Part shown: positions 1 to 6,971 of the stretch, one piece after another | How positions within the stretch are numbered: position 1 is the stretch's first letter | Layout of the letters: each line of letters opens with the position of its first letter | DNA from: Propionibacteriaceae bacterium | GTDB lineage: Bacteria; Actinomycetota; Actinomycetes; Propionibacteriales; Propionibacteriaceae | Assembly: GCA_027353565.1 (NCBI GenBank) | Contig: DAIEHO010000053.1 | Location: 1 to 9,076 of the forward strand | Direction of reading: 5' to 3' | DNA length: 9,076 bases | Notes under the pieces: generated by a model | The model's input: the letters and a program-made list of their open reading frames with translations, nothing else | The model's database searches: none | What the model was told of the DNA's origin: nothing | Program-made: the position numbers and the translations under genes

Positions 1-141
1 AATGCGTTCATCCGCGCGCTCAACGCGTCCGAGCCCGAGCCGGTCGTGCCCGTCGACCCACTCGACCCCCTCGAGCCGTGGCCGTTCGACGAGGCCGACT
101 CGGTCCTCACCGCTGCCTCCCCGGACGAGTTCCAGCCATGA
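1..141 (+). CDS. C-terminal fragment of an unidentified protein (5' end outside window)
   Basis: Frame 1 is open from the window edge to a TGA at 139-141 and gives 46 residues. The fragment begins NAFIRALNASEPEP and ends in a strongly acidic, Pro-rich tail (for example PVDPLDPLEPWPFDEAD) that looks disordered. No catalytic motif or domain is visible, so I do not assign a family. The reason for calling it coding is its junction with the next gene: the stop overlaps the next start codon as ATGA (138-141), the usual arrangement of translationally coupled genes, and this frame shows normal high-GC third-position bias. It is probably the last part of a gene co-transcribed with the DUF4442 gene. 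The only alternative is that it is untranslated leader of that gene, which I think less likely. Confidence 0.6.
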   Translation, partial: NAFIRALNASEPEPVVPVDPLDPLEPWPFDEADSVLTAASPDEFQP

Positions 142-599
142 CCGGTACGTACGACTTGTACACGCGGCTCACCAAGCGACCGCTCGGGCCACAGGTGTTC
201 TCGCTGCTCTACGCGTTCAAGGCGCCCTACTTCCGGACCGTACGACCCCAGGTCCGCTCCCTCGCGCCCCACCATGCGGAAGTCGTGGTGCCGCTGCGAT
301 GGTCCGTGAAGAACCACATCGGCACCCTGCACGCGATCGCGGCCGTCAACGGACTCGAGGCGGCCATGGGCCTTCTCGCCGAGGCCACGTGCCCCGACGA
401 GAAGCGCTGGATCCCGGTCGGCATGACAGTCCGTTACCCAGCCAAGTCCACGACCGACCTGCTCTGCGTCGCCGAGACCGACGAGGTGGACTGGGACCTC
501 GCCGACGTGCCGGTGAGGGTGAAAGCGGTACGCCGCGACGGCGTCGTGGCGGTCGAGGGCGTCATCACCATCAGGATCAGCGCCCGGAGGAAGGACTGA
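138..599 (+). CDS. DUF4442 family hotdog-fold protein (thioesterase-like)
   Basis: A 153-residue protein that I recognise as DUF4442, a hotdog-fold family related to acyl-CoA thioesterases such as PaaI. The signature is the run around residues 58-76 (VKNHIGTLHAIAAVNGLEAA: Asn59-His60-Ile-Gly62-Thr63 with the Glu74 helix), followed by the RWIPVGMTVRY strand (90-100) and the closing beta strands DVPVRVKAVRRDG and VAVEGVITIRIS. Length is normal for the family. There is no signal peptide or membrane segment, so it should be cytoplasmic. An ATG at 78 lies in the same frame, but the added residues (Arg-rich) lie over the preceding gene's better frame; the ATG at 138 overlaps that gene's stop, which supports coupling and this start. 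The family's substrate is not established; hydrolysis of an acyl-thioester is inference from the fold only. Confidence 0.85.
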   Translation: MTGTYDLYTRLTKRPLGPQVFSLLYAFKAPYFRTVRPQVRSLAPHHAEVVVPLRWSVKNHIGTLHAIAAVNGLEAAMGLLAEATCPDEKRWIPVGMTVRYPAKSTTDLLCVAETDEVDWDLADVPVRVKAVRRDGVVAVEGVITIRISARRKD

Positions 600-680
600 G
601 GCGGCCCTACCTCCTCGCCGGTGGCCGCGCGGCTCCCGGTCGGTGCGGCGTCGTGGTCGGTGGGGGCACGGCGCGCGGAC

Positions 681-686
681 TAGCAT
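681..686 (+). promoter_or_regulatory. Putative -10 box (TAGCAT) for a leaderless methyltransferase transcript
   Basis: TAGCAT fits the actinobacterial -10 consensus TANNNT. It ends 8 bases before the GTG at 695, so transcription would begin at or next to the start codon. There is no Shine-Dalgarno sequence before that GTG, in keeping with leaderless translation. I see no convincing -35 hexamer about 17 bases upstream. The same arrangement recurs before ilvA, there also as GACTAGNNT. Confidence 0.5.
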
Positions 687-694
687 CGGCGCTC

Positions 695-1303
695 GTGGTT
701 GAACCCAGCGCCTGGACCCGTACGATCGCCGCCGACCCCGAGCACTCGCACCGTTACGCAGCCCGCTGGCGGCGTCTGGCGGCGGAGGGGCACGACCTCG
801 ACGGGGAGGCGCGCATGATCGACGCGATGGCGGCTCGCGGGTCGCGGATCCTCGATGCCGGATGCGGCACGGGACGTGTCGGAGGCCGACTGGCGCAGCA
901 CGGCCACACGGTCGTGGGCGTCGACGTCGACCCTGCGCTCATCGAGTACGCGACGACCGACTTCCCCGAAGCGACCTGGCTCGTGGGTGACCTCGCACTG
1001 CTCGACCTGCCCGCTGCGGGAGTCCGCGAGCCGTTCGACCTCATCTTCGCCGCCGGCAACGTCCTCGGGTTCCTCGCCCCGAGCACCCGCGTGGCCACGC
1101 TCGTGAACCTGCGGAACCACCTCGTGACGAACGGGCGTGTGGTCCTCGCGTACGGCGCCGGCCGCGGCTACCCGTTCGACGAGTTCTTCGCCGACCTGTC
1201 CACGGCGGGGCTGACCCTCGACCTGGCGCTGTCCACCTGGGAGCTGCACCCCTACACGGCGCAGTCGGACTTCCTCGTCGCCATCGCCCATGCGAGCCGC
1301 TGA
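695..1303 (+). CDS. Class I SAM-dependent methyltransferase
   Basis: A 202-residue soluble protein with a single Rossmann-type methyltransferase domain. Motif I is ILDAGCGTGRVG (residues 52-63), which binds the methionine/ribose part of SAM. The acidic residue after strand 2 is Asp77 in VVGVDVDP (73-80), expected to hold the ribose hydroxyls. WLVGDL with Asp99 follows near the adenine, and FDLIFAAGNVLGFL (114-127) is the motif IV region. An N-terminal helix (MVEPSAWTRTIAADPEHSHRYAARW, residues 1-25) precedes the core, a layout common in actinobacterial proteins of this type. The acceptor cannot be told from the sequence. The start is GTG 695: the frame stays open far upstream by chance, but the SAM domain needs nothing before it and a -10 box lies just upstream. 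It stands alone, separated by 95 bases from the DUF4442 gene, and faces apeB tail to tail. Confidence 0.85.
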   Translation: MVEPSAWTRTIAADPEHSHRYAARWRRLAAEGHDLDGEARMIDAMAARGSRILDAGCGTGRVGGRLAQHGHTVVGVDVDPALIEYATTDFPEATWLVGDLALLDLPAAGVREPFDLIFAAGNVLGFLAPSTRVATLVNLRNHLVTNGRVVLAYGAGRGYPFDEFFADLSTAGLTLDLALSTWELHPYTAQSDFLVAIAHASR

Positions 1304-1335
1304 CCGGATCGACGACGGCCCCGAGGCTGACCGCC

Positions 1336-1358
1336 ACGGCGCCCTAGGAAGGCTCCGT
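1336..1358. terminator. Imperfect hairpin between convergent genes, possible bidirectional terminator
   Basis: The arms ACGGCGCC (1336-1343) and GGCTCCGT (1351-1358) can pair over 8 positions with one mismatch (C1340 with T1354) around a 7-base loop, CTAGGAA. It occupies the 54-base gap between the methyltransferase stop (1303) and the apeB stop (1358-1360, read on the - strand), where both transcripts should end. No T-rich tract follows on either side, so it would be a U-less terminator as is usual in high-GC actinomycetes. In GC-rich DNA such a hairpin can also occur by chance. Confidence 0.4.
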
Positions 1359-2611
1359 CACGCAGCTGCCCAGTATGCGGTCAACGCCTGCGCGAGGTAG
1401 CCCGGGTCGGCGACGCCGCAGAGTTCGCGGGCGGAATGCATGCTGAGCAGCGGGATCCCCACGTCGACCGTCACGATGCCGAGGCGGGTCGCCGTGAGCG
1501 GCCCGATCGTGCTGCCGCACGGCACGGCGTTGTTGGAGACGAACTCCTGGGTGGGTACGCCCGCGGCGCGGCACGCGGAGTACCACAGCGACGAGCCGAC
1601 CGCGTCCGACGCGTACCGCTGCTGCGCGTTGAGCTTGAGCAGAGGGCCGTGGTTGGGCAGTGGCCGGTTCCCCGGGTCGTGATGCTCGGCGTAGTTCGGG
1701 TGCACCGCATGTCCGGCATCGGCCGAGACACAGCTCGATGCGGCCAGGGTCTGCAGATGGGCCGCCTCGTCGAGACCGAGCGTCAGGGTGACGCGCCGGA
1801 GCACGTCTGCGAGGAACGGCCCGCTGGCGCCCGACCGGGTCGACGAGCCCACCTCCTCGTGGTCGAACGCCGCGAACACGGCAAGCTCCTCCCCCCGCGA
1901 GCCGTCGTCGAGGAACGCCGTGAGCGACGCGTGCACCGACGAGAGGTTGTCGAGCCGCCACGAGGCGAAGAACTCGCCTTGCGCCCCGAACACCGCGCTG
2001 GCCTCGGTCGGGTAGCAGAACACGTCGTACGCGGCCAGCTCCGCCTCCGGGACCCCTGCGGCAGCGAGCAGGAGGGCGTACGGGTCGGGGCCGTCCCCGA
2101 TCGCGTACACCGGTTGCAGGTGGCGCTGCCGGTCGAGCTGGACGTGGTCGCCGAGCGTACGGTCCAGGTGGGGTGCCAGGTGCGGGACCCGCAGGATCGG
2201 CCCGGTGGTCACGAGGTGGACGTCGCCCTCGCGGGTCACGAGGCGTCCGGCCAGGCCGAGCTCACGGTCCAGCCAGGTGCCCAGCAACGGACCCCCGTAC
2301 ACCTCGACACCCAGCTGCTGCCAGCCGGCCGAGGACATCATCGGGTTCGGCTTGAGCTTCAGCGCCGGTGAGTCGGTGTGCGAGCCGACGATCCGGATGC
2401 CGTCCTCGGGCCTCCAGCTCTCAGGGACCCGCCAGGCGATAACGGCGCCGTCCCGGACCACGTACTGGCGCGGTGCAGGCTGCCAACCGTCCGTCTCGCT
2501 GACCACCGTGTACGAGGCGGCCTCGAGACGGGAGGCGATCTGGGAGGCGGCGTGGTACGAGGTGGGCGACGCGGCGACGAACGCCGCCAGGTCGTCGATG
2601 TGGGAAGCCAT
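1358..2611 (-). CDS. apeB: M18 family aminopeptidase
   Basis: A 417-residue cytoplasmic metalloprotease of the M18 family (aspartyl aminopeptidase group), which removes N-terminal residues from peptides with a co-catalytic di-zinc centre. All expected metal and catalytic residues can be placed by family pattern: His78 in SHTDSP, bridging Asp221 in RLDNL, Glu252-Glu253 in FDHEEVGS, Asp298 in SADAGHAVHPNY, and His392 in MHSARE. The N-terminus shows the family hallmark FVAASPTSYHA (11-21). Length matches bacterial M18 proteins (about 420-430). A second in-frame ATG lies three codons upstream (start 2620); neither has a clear Shine-Dalgarno, and I prefer 2611 because the family alignment begins directly after it. 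The gene is divergent from rmuC across about 94 bases and convergent with the methyltransferase. Bacterial M18 members are usually assigned to general peptide turnover; the preferred N-terminal residue cannot be read here. Confidence 0.93.
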   Translation of the reverse strand: MASHIDDLAAFVAASPTSYHAASQIASRLEAASYTVVSETDGWQPAPRQYVVRDGAVIAWRVPESWRPEDGIRIVGSHTDSPALKLKPNPMMSSAGWQQLGVEVYGGPLLGTWLDRELGLAGRLVTREGDVHLVTTGPILRVPHLAPHLDRTLGDHVQLDRQRHLQPVYAIGDGPDPYALLLAAAGVPEAELAAYDVFCYPTEASAVFGAQGEFFASWRLDNLSSVHASLTAFLDDGSRGEELAVFAAFDHEEVGSSTRSGASGPFLADVLRRVTLTLGLDEAAHLQTLAASSCVSADAGHAVHPNYAEHHDPGNRPLPNHGPLLKLNAQQRYASDAVGSSLWYSACRAAGVPTQEFVSNNAVPCGSTIGPLTATRLGIVTVDVGIPLLSMHSARELCGVADPGYLAQALTAYWAAA

Positions 2612-2693
2612 GCGTGCCATTCTGCCGACCAGGGCCCCGGGCCAAACGCGCGGCCGCGGGTGTCGGTGCGGAAAAGTGTCCGAGCGCACCGGC

Positions 2694-2697
2694 AGGA
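2694..2697 (+). promoter_or_regulatory. Ribosome binding site of rmuC
   Basis: AGGA lies 8 bases before the ATG at 2706. It fixes the rmuC start, because the reading frame is open far upstream, through the antisense of apeB. It also shows that rmuC, unlike the leaderless genes nearby, has an untranslated leader. Confidence 0.65.
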
Positions 2698-2705
2698 TCA
2701 TCACC

Positions 2706-4256
2706 ATGGATGCCGTCACGATCGTCACCACCCTCCTTGTCGGGCTGCTGCTCGGCGCCGCAGGCGCCTGGTTGCTCCTGCGAGCCCGTGCGACCAGTGC
2801 GGCCGGCGAGCGAGAGACGACGCTGCGGGCCGAGGCATCCCACGCCCGTTCCGAGGCTGCGACGGCTCGCGCGGACGTGGCGCACCAGCAGACCGAGGTC
2901 GAACGTGCGCGCGCCGATGCCGCCGAGGCCCGTGGGCATGCCATGTCCATCCGGGCCGAGATGGCCGAGATCCAGGCCCTGGTGGCCACGGCCGAGGCCG
3001 AGCGCGACGCGGCCGTGCATCGCGCGGCAGAGCTGGCTGCTGACCGCGAGTCGTTGCTGGCACAGTTCAAGGTGCTGTCGAACGACGTGCTCGAGAAGCA
3101 GAGCAAGGTCGCCGACGCGTCCGCCGAGCAGCGGCTCAAGGCCACGGAGCAGGTCATGGCGCCCATGAAGTCCAGCCTTGACCGGTTCGAGGCACGGCTG
3201 ACCGAGGTCGAGAAGGAGCGGGCCGCGATCGCCGCAGAGCTCAAGGAGCAGGTCCGGGCCGTGCAGCTGACCGGCGAGCAGGTCCGTCGGGAGACGAGCG
3301 CTCTGACGACGGCGCTGCGCAAGCCTCAGGTACGGGGTGCGTGGGGCGAGCTCCAGCTCAAGCGGGTCGTCGAGCTCGCCGGGATGGTCGAGCACTGCGA
3401 CTTCCTGCAGCAGGCGACGTCGTCGACAGACGACCGTGTGATCCGGCCCGACATGAAGGTGATGCTCGCCGAGGGCAAGTTCGTCTACGTGGACTCCAAG
3501 GTGCCGCTGAACGCGTTCCTCGACGCTCAGGAGGCGTCAGAGCTCGCCGACCGCGACCGGTACATGGGGCTCTTCGCCAAGAATGTCCGGGGCCACGCCG
3601 ACCAGCTCAGCAGCAAGCAGTACTGGAAGGCGGACGAGGCCACCCCCGAGTTCGTGGTGCTGTTCATGCCGAGCGAGGCGCTGTACGCAGAGGCTCTGCA
3701 GCTGATGCCCGACCTCACCGAGTACGCGGCGACCAAGAACATCATCATCGCCACGCCGTCGACGCTCATCGCGATGCTGCGCTCGGTCGCCTACGGCTGG
3801 CGCCAGGTCGCGCTGGCGCAGTCCGCGAAGGAGATCACGCACCTCGGCAGGGAGCTGTACGACAGGCTCGCCACGATGGGCAGCCACTTCGACAAGGTCG
3901 GACGCAGCCTGGGCGCGAGCGTCAAGGCCTACAACTCGACGGTCGCCTCCCTCGAAGGGCGTGTCCTGGTGACGGCCCGACGGTTCCGCGACCTGCAGGT
4001 GACCCAGGAGCAGCTCGACGAAGTGGGCCAGCTCCACGAGACCGTGCGCCAGATCGCGGCCCCCGAGCTCGTCGATGACGCCGTTCGGGTGACGCCCCTG
4101 CTCGGCCGCGAGCTGCGAGCGCTGCAGCCGGTGCTCGAGGACGCAGGCGAGCCGGCATCCGAGGCCGAGCTTCTCCAGCGGCCCGCACCGAGCGTGGAGG
4201 AGCTCGCTGCCCTCCCGACCCGTCCTACGGCCACGGGCTTCGCGACTAGTGTCTAG
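2706..4256 (+). CDS. rmuC: DNA recombination protein RmuC
   Basis: A 516-residue protein of the RmuC family, which in E. coli limits inversions between short inverted repeats and is thought to act on DNA ends through a restriction-endonuclease-like fold. Residues 4-27 form one hydrophobic segment (VTIVTTLLVGLLLGAAGAWL), a probable N-terminal membrane anchor. Residues 30-200 are Ala/Glu/Arg-rich and heptad-like, a long coiled coil. The conserved core follows: VRGAWGELQLKRVVELAGM (209-227), RPDMKVML (247-254), YVDSKVPL (261-268), VVLFMPSEALY (317-327), KNIIIATPSTLIAMLRSVAYGWRQ (344-367). The C-terminal 70 residues are low-complexity and acidic. The start follows the AGGA at 2694. It heads a tight run with ilvA (4-base gap) and xseAB, and is divergent from apeB. 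How RmuC works in actinobacteria is not known. Confidence 0.95.
   Translation: MDAVTIVTTLLVGLLLGAAGAWLLLRARATSAAGERETTLRAEASHARSEAATARADVAHQQTEVERARADAAEARGHAMSIRAEMAEIQALVATAEAERDAAVHRAAELAADRESLLAQFKVLSNDVLEKQSKVADASAEQRLKATEQVMAPMKSSLDRFEARLTEVEKERAAIAAELKEQVRAVQLTGEQVRRETSALTTALRKPQVRGAWGELQLKRVVELAGMVEHCDFLQQATSSTDDRVIRPDMKVMLAEGKFVYVDSKVPLNAFLDAQEASELADRDRYMGLFAKNVRGHADQLSSKQYWKADEATPEFVVLFMPSEALYAEALQLMPDLTEYAATKNIIIATPSTLIAMLRSVAYGWRQVALAQSAKEITHLGRELYDRLATMGSHFDKVGRSLGASVKAYNSTVASLEGRVLVTARRFRDLQVTQEQLDEVGQLHETVRQIAAPELVDDAVRVTPLLGRELRALQPVLEDAGEPASEAELLQRPAPSVEELAALPTRPTATGFATSV
4247..4252 (+). promoter_or_regulatory. Putative -10 box (TAGTGT) for a leaderless ilvA transcript
   Basis: TAGTGT matches TANNNT and ends 8 bases before the ilvA ATG at 4261. 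It lies inside the last codons of rmuC, whose stop is at 4254-4256. No Shine-Dalgarno precedes the ATG or the alternative GTG at 4249, which supports leaderless initiation. No clear -35 element is seen. If used, it would uncouple ilvA-xseA-xseB expression from rmuC. Confidence 0.5.
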
Positions 4257-4260
4257 CGAC

Positions 4261-5511
4261 ATGACTCGTGTGCTGACGGCCGATGACGTCGATGCGGCGT
4301 CCGCGCGACTTCACGGCATCGTCACGGAGACCCCTCTCCAGCTCAACGTACGGCTGTCCGCGCTCACAGGCGCTGACGTGTGGGTGAAGCGCGAGGACCT
4401 ACAGCCGGTGAGGTCGTACAAGCTGCGGGGTGCGTACAACCGGATCGCCCAGCTGTCCGAGGCGGAGCGGGCGGCCGGCGTGGTGTGCGCGTCAGCAGGA
4501 AACCACGGGCAAGGCGTCGCATTCGCGTGCCGTCGGCTCGGCATCAACGGGCGGATCTTCGTGCCCTTGACGACCCCGCGCCAGAAGCGAGACCGCATGG
4601 TGGCGATCGGCGGCGACACCGTGGAGCTCGTCGTGAGCGGCGACACGTACGACGAGGCGGCGGCGGCGGCCTCTGCGTACGCCGCTGCAAACGGCGCCGT
4701 GATCGTCCATGCGTTCGACCATCCGGAGACGATCGCAGGTCAGGGAACCGTGTGCGCCGAGATCGTCGACGAGCTGGGCGCGGCCCCCGATGTGCTCGTC
4801 CTGCCCGTCGGCGGCGGCGGCCTGCTCGCCGGGGCCGTGACGTGGTTCCGTGAGCGACATCCGACGACGCGCGTCGTCGGGGTCGAGCCTGCTGGCGCCG
4901 CCTGTCTCTCCGCGGCGTTGGCGGCCGGCAGGCCCGTCGACCTCGAGACGCTTGACACGTTCGTCGACGGCGCGGCCGTCAGAAAGGTCGGGCAGGCGCC
5001 GTACACGGTGATCGCCGACTCTGACGTCGAGGTCGTCACAGTCGCCGAGGGCGCGATCTGCACCGAGATGCTCGACATGTACCAGACGGACGGCATCATC
5101 GCGGAGCCCGCCGGCGCGCTGGCGACTGCTGCACTTCGATCGGCCGTACGGGTCGAGCCTGGTCAGACGGTGGTGGCGATCGTCTCTGGCGGCAACAACG
5201 ACGTGTCCCGTTACTCCGAGATCGTCGAGCGGTCTCTGGTCTTCGAAGGTCGCAAGCACTACTTCCTGGTGAACTTCCCCCAGGAGCCCGGCTCCCTGCG
5301 CCGCTTCCTCGACGAGGTGCTCGGGCCCGACGACGACATCACGCTGTTCGAGTACGTCAAGCGGTCCAACCGTGAGCTCGGGCCGGCCCTCGTCGGCATC
5401 GAGCTCGGCGACCCGGCGGAGCTTCCGGGGCTGCTGGCGCGCATGGACGCGTCCCCCATGACCGTCGAGCCCATCGATCCCGACGGCCCGTTCTACCGCT
5501 TCCTCGTCTAG
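4261..5511 (+). CDS. ilvA: Threonine ammonia-lyase (threonine deaminase), short single-ACT form
   Basis: A 416-residue PLP enzyme that converts L-threonine to 2-oxobutanoate and ammonia, the first committed step of isoleucine synthesis. The PLP lysine is Lys54 in SYKLRGA. SAGNHGQG (78-85) binds the substrate carboxylate, GGGGLLAG (184-191) is the phosphate-binding loop, and SGGNND (309-314) carries the serine next to the pyridine nitrogen. After the catalytic domain there is one ACT-like region from about 333 (KHYFLVNFPQEPGSL), including FEYVKRSNRELGPALVGIEL (363-382), typical of the short IlvA class found in actinobacteria and firmicutes. The E. coli enzyme is longer, with two such subdomains. 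Feedback inhibition by isoleucine is likely by family but not provable here. I chose ATG 4261; GTG 4249, in the same frame and overlapping rmuC, would add four residues. It sits between DNA-metabolism genes with no other isoleucine gene in view. Confidence 0.94.
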   Translation: MTRVLTADDVDAASARLHGIVTETPLQLNVRLSALTGADVWVKREDLQPVRSYKLRGAYNRIAQLSEAERAAGVVCASAGNHGQGVAFACRRLGINGRIFVPLTTPRQKRDRMVAIGGDTVELVVSGDTYDEAAAAASAYAAANGAVIVHAFDHPETIAGQGTVCAEIVDELGAAPDVLVLPVGGGGLLAGAVTWFRERHPTTRVVGVEPAGAACLSAALAAGRPVDLETLDTFVDGAAVRKVGQAPYTVIADSDVEVVTVAEGAICTEMLDMYQTDGIIAEPAGALATAALRSAVRVEPGQTVVAIVSGGNNDVSRYSEIVERSLVFEGRKHYFLVNFPQEPGSLRRFLDEVLGPDDDITLFEYVKRSNRELGPALVGIELGDPAELPGLLARMDASPMTVEPIDPDGPFYRFLV

Positions 5512-5518
5512 GCCTACC

Positions 5519-6754
5519 GTGCCCCTCGAGAGTTCCCCCGAGAACCCTCAGCCGCTACGCGTCGTCGCGCAGGAGGTGAAGGGCTGGGTTGAGCGGCTCG
5601 GCCCGGTCTGGGTGTCGGGCCAGATCATCGAGCTCCAGCGGCGCCAGGGGCCGACCCAGTTCCTCACTTTGCGTGACACGCTCGCCGAGGTGTCAGTGCG
5701 AGTCTCAACGACGGCGGCGGTCCTCGACACCGCAGGTCCGTTGACCGAAGGCACAACGGTCGCGGCGTGGCTCAAGCCGACGGTCTGGGCGAAGAGCGGC
5801 CAGCTCACGTACCAGTGCCAGGACATCCGGCCGCTCGGCGAGGGACGGCTCCTGGCTCAGATCGAGCAGCGAAAACGGATGCTCCAGGCGGAGGGCCTGT
5901 TCGACCGCACGCTCAAGAAGCGGCTACCGTTCCTGCCCAGGGAGATCGGGCTCATCACAGCGAAGGACAGCGCCGCGGAGCGGGATGTCGTCCAGCACGT
6001 CACCAGGCGTTGGCCGGGCGCAGTGATCCGTGTTCAGTACGCGCAGATGCAGGGCATCACCTCGGTCCAGCAGGTCATTGACGCGCTGGCCCGGCTGGAG
6101 AAGGCACCTGAGGTCGACGTCGTCATCATCGCCCGTGGGGGTGGATCGCTGGAGGACCTGCTGCCGTTCTCCGACGAGTCGCTCGTCCGTGCAGTGTTCG
6201 CGGCCCGCACGCCTGTCGTGAGCGCCATCGGCCACGAGTCCGACACGCCGATCCTCGACCTTGTGGCGGACGCCCGGGCCTCGACGCCGACGGACGCCGC
6301 CAGGTTCGTCGTTCCCGACGTGACCGAAGAGCGCCGTGGCGTGGACGAAGCCCGGCGGCGTCTTCGTACAGCCGTGGGGTCCCGCATCTCCGCCGAACGG
6401 CGCAGGCTCGCGGATCTGCGGGCCCGGCCCGTCCTCGGCGACCCGGCCGGCCCCGTGCGGGTTCACCTGGAACGGCTGGACGATCTTCGCAGTCGGGCCC
6501 GCCGGGCCGTCCGCTACCGGCTTCGCGAGGAGTCCGCCCTTGTCAGCTCGGCGTTGGCACGCGTCCGTGCCATGTCACCGCAGGCGACGCTGGAGCGCGG
6601 GTATGCGATCCTGCTGGCCGGCGACGGCACCACGGTCACCCGCGTGGCCGACCTCGACATCGGCGACGACCTCCTGGCTCACCTGACCGACGGAACCGCA
6701 ACGCTCGAGGTGCGAGACCTCCAACCCACCGAGGAGACCGATGGCCCGCTCTGA
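5519..6754 (+). CDS. xseA: Exodeoxyribonuclease VII large subunit
   Basis: The 411-residue catalytic subunit of exonuclease VII, which degrades single-stranded DNA from both ends into oligonucleotides and acts in repair. Residues 12-105 form the N-terminal OB-fold (LRVVAQEVKGWVERLGPVWV to QDIRPLGEG). The catalytic domain carries LPREIGLITAKDSAAERDV (139-157), the ARGGGSLEDL motif (205-214) and the conserved segment AIGHESDTPILDLVADARA (236-254) with STPTDAA. A long Arg-rich helical region (about 268-350), which binds XseB subunits in studied enzymes, leads to the C-terminal LERGYAIL (358-365). Length is normal. The start is GTG 5519, seven bases after the ilvA stop with no Shine-Dalgarno, so translation may depend on the upstream gene. 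The 3' end overlaps xseB by 14 bases. Confidence 0.96.
   Translation: MPLESSPENPQPLRVVAQEVKGWVERLGPVWVSGQIIELQRRQGPTQFLTLRDTLAEVSVRVSTTAAVLDTAGPLTEGTTVAAWLKPTVWAKSGQLTYQCQDIRPLGEGRLLAQIEQRKRMLQAEGLFDRTLKKRLPFLPREIGLITAKDSAAERDVVQHVTRRWPGAVIRVQYAQMQGITSVQQVIDALARLEKAPEVDVVIIARGGGSLEDLLPFSDESLVRAVFAARTPVVSAIGHESDTPILDLVADARASTPTDAARFVVPDVTEERRGVDEARRRLRTAVGSRISAERRRLADLRARPVLGDPAGPVRVHLERLDDLRSRARRAVRYRLREESALVSSALARVRAMSPQATLERGYAILLAGDGTTVTRVADLDIGDDLLAHLTDGTATLEVRDLQPTEETDGPL
6732..6736 (+). promoter_or_regulatory. Ribosome binding site of xseB inside xseA
   Basis: AGGAG lies four bases before the xseB ATG (6741) and within the last codons of xseA. The short spacer and the overlapping genes fit coupled synthesis of the two exonuclease VII subunits. 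Confidence 0.55.
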
Positions 6755-6971
6755 CACGCCCGACCAGACGCCCACGCCCACCTACGAGGAAGCCCGCGAC
6801 GAACTAGCCGACATCGTCCGGCAGCTGGAGTCCGGCAGCGTCGCCCTGTCCGAGTCGATGGCGCTCTGGGAGAGAGGCGAGAAGCTCGCCGACATCTGCC
6901 AGGGCCTGCTGGACGGCGCCAGCGCGAAGCTGGCAGCCCGGGAGAACCCCGACGCATCAGGCCAGAGCTGA
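6741..6971 (+). CDS. xseB: Exodeoxyribonuclease VII small subunit
   Basis: A 76-residue, mostly helical protein matching the XseB family: YEEARDELADIVRQLESG (14-31) followed by SVALSESMALWERGEKLADICQGLL, the usual two-helix hairpin with the ..SxxLWERGxxLAxxC.. pattern. Several XseB copies coat the helical arm of one XseA in the holoenzyme. Residues 1-13 are a polar, Pro/Thr-rich tail that is longer than the minimum core and likely disordered. The ATG overlaps xseA by 14 bases in a different frame, so the two are made from one transcript. Its last 15 bases (6957-6971) overlap the end of the convergent deaminase gene, leaving no room for an intergenic terminator. Confidence 0.95.
   Translation: MARSDTPDQTPTPTYEEARDELADIVRQLESGSVALSESMALWERGEKLADICQGLLDGASAKLAARENPDASGQS

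Noticed and set aside
624..633. GCCGCGCGGC palindrome in the gap before the methyltransferase as a terminator
   Set aside because: It has at most a 3-bp stem with a 4-base loop and no T tract; such palindromes are common by chance here.
2..694. Frame 2 is open all the way from the window edge into the methyltransferase gene
   Set aside because: The translation is Arg/Pro/Ser-rich, runs over the DUF4442 gene in the wrong frame, and matches no domain before the SAM fold. Missing stops are expected by chance in GC-rich DNA.
1436..2371. Long + strand open frame opposite apeB
   Set aside because: Composition is Arg/Val/Gly-rich shadow sequence, with no motif and no ribosome binding site, while the - strand frame carries all M18 catalytic residues.
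2612..3322. The apeB reading frame extends upstream on the - strand through the start of rmuC
   Set aside because: It is Ser/Ala/Arg-rich antisense of the rmuC coiled-coil region and has no M18 homology. The true protein starts near 2611 or 2620.
4656..4670. GGC trinucleotide run as a variable repeat
   Set aside because: It encodes a short Ala run in a helix of IlvA and is too short to be called a microsatellite in a genome of this GC content.
4492..5259. Long - strand open frame opposite ilvA
   Set aside because: Antisense shadow, without recognisable domain; ilvA on the + strand is complete with all PLP motifs.
5505..5521. TAGGCC just before the xseA GTG as a leaderless -10 box
   Set aside because: The sixth base is not T and the box ends only 4 bases before the start codon, too close for the geometry seen at the other genes. 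Readthrough from ilvA is simpler.
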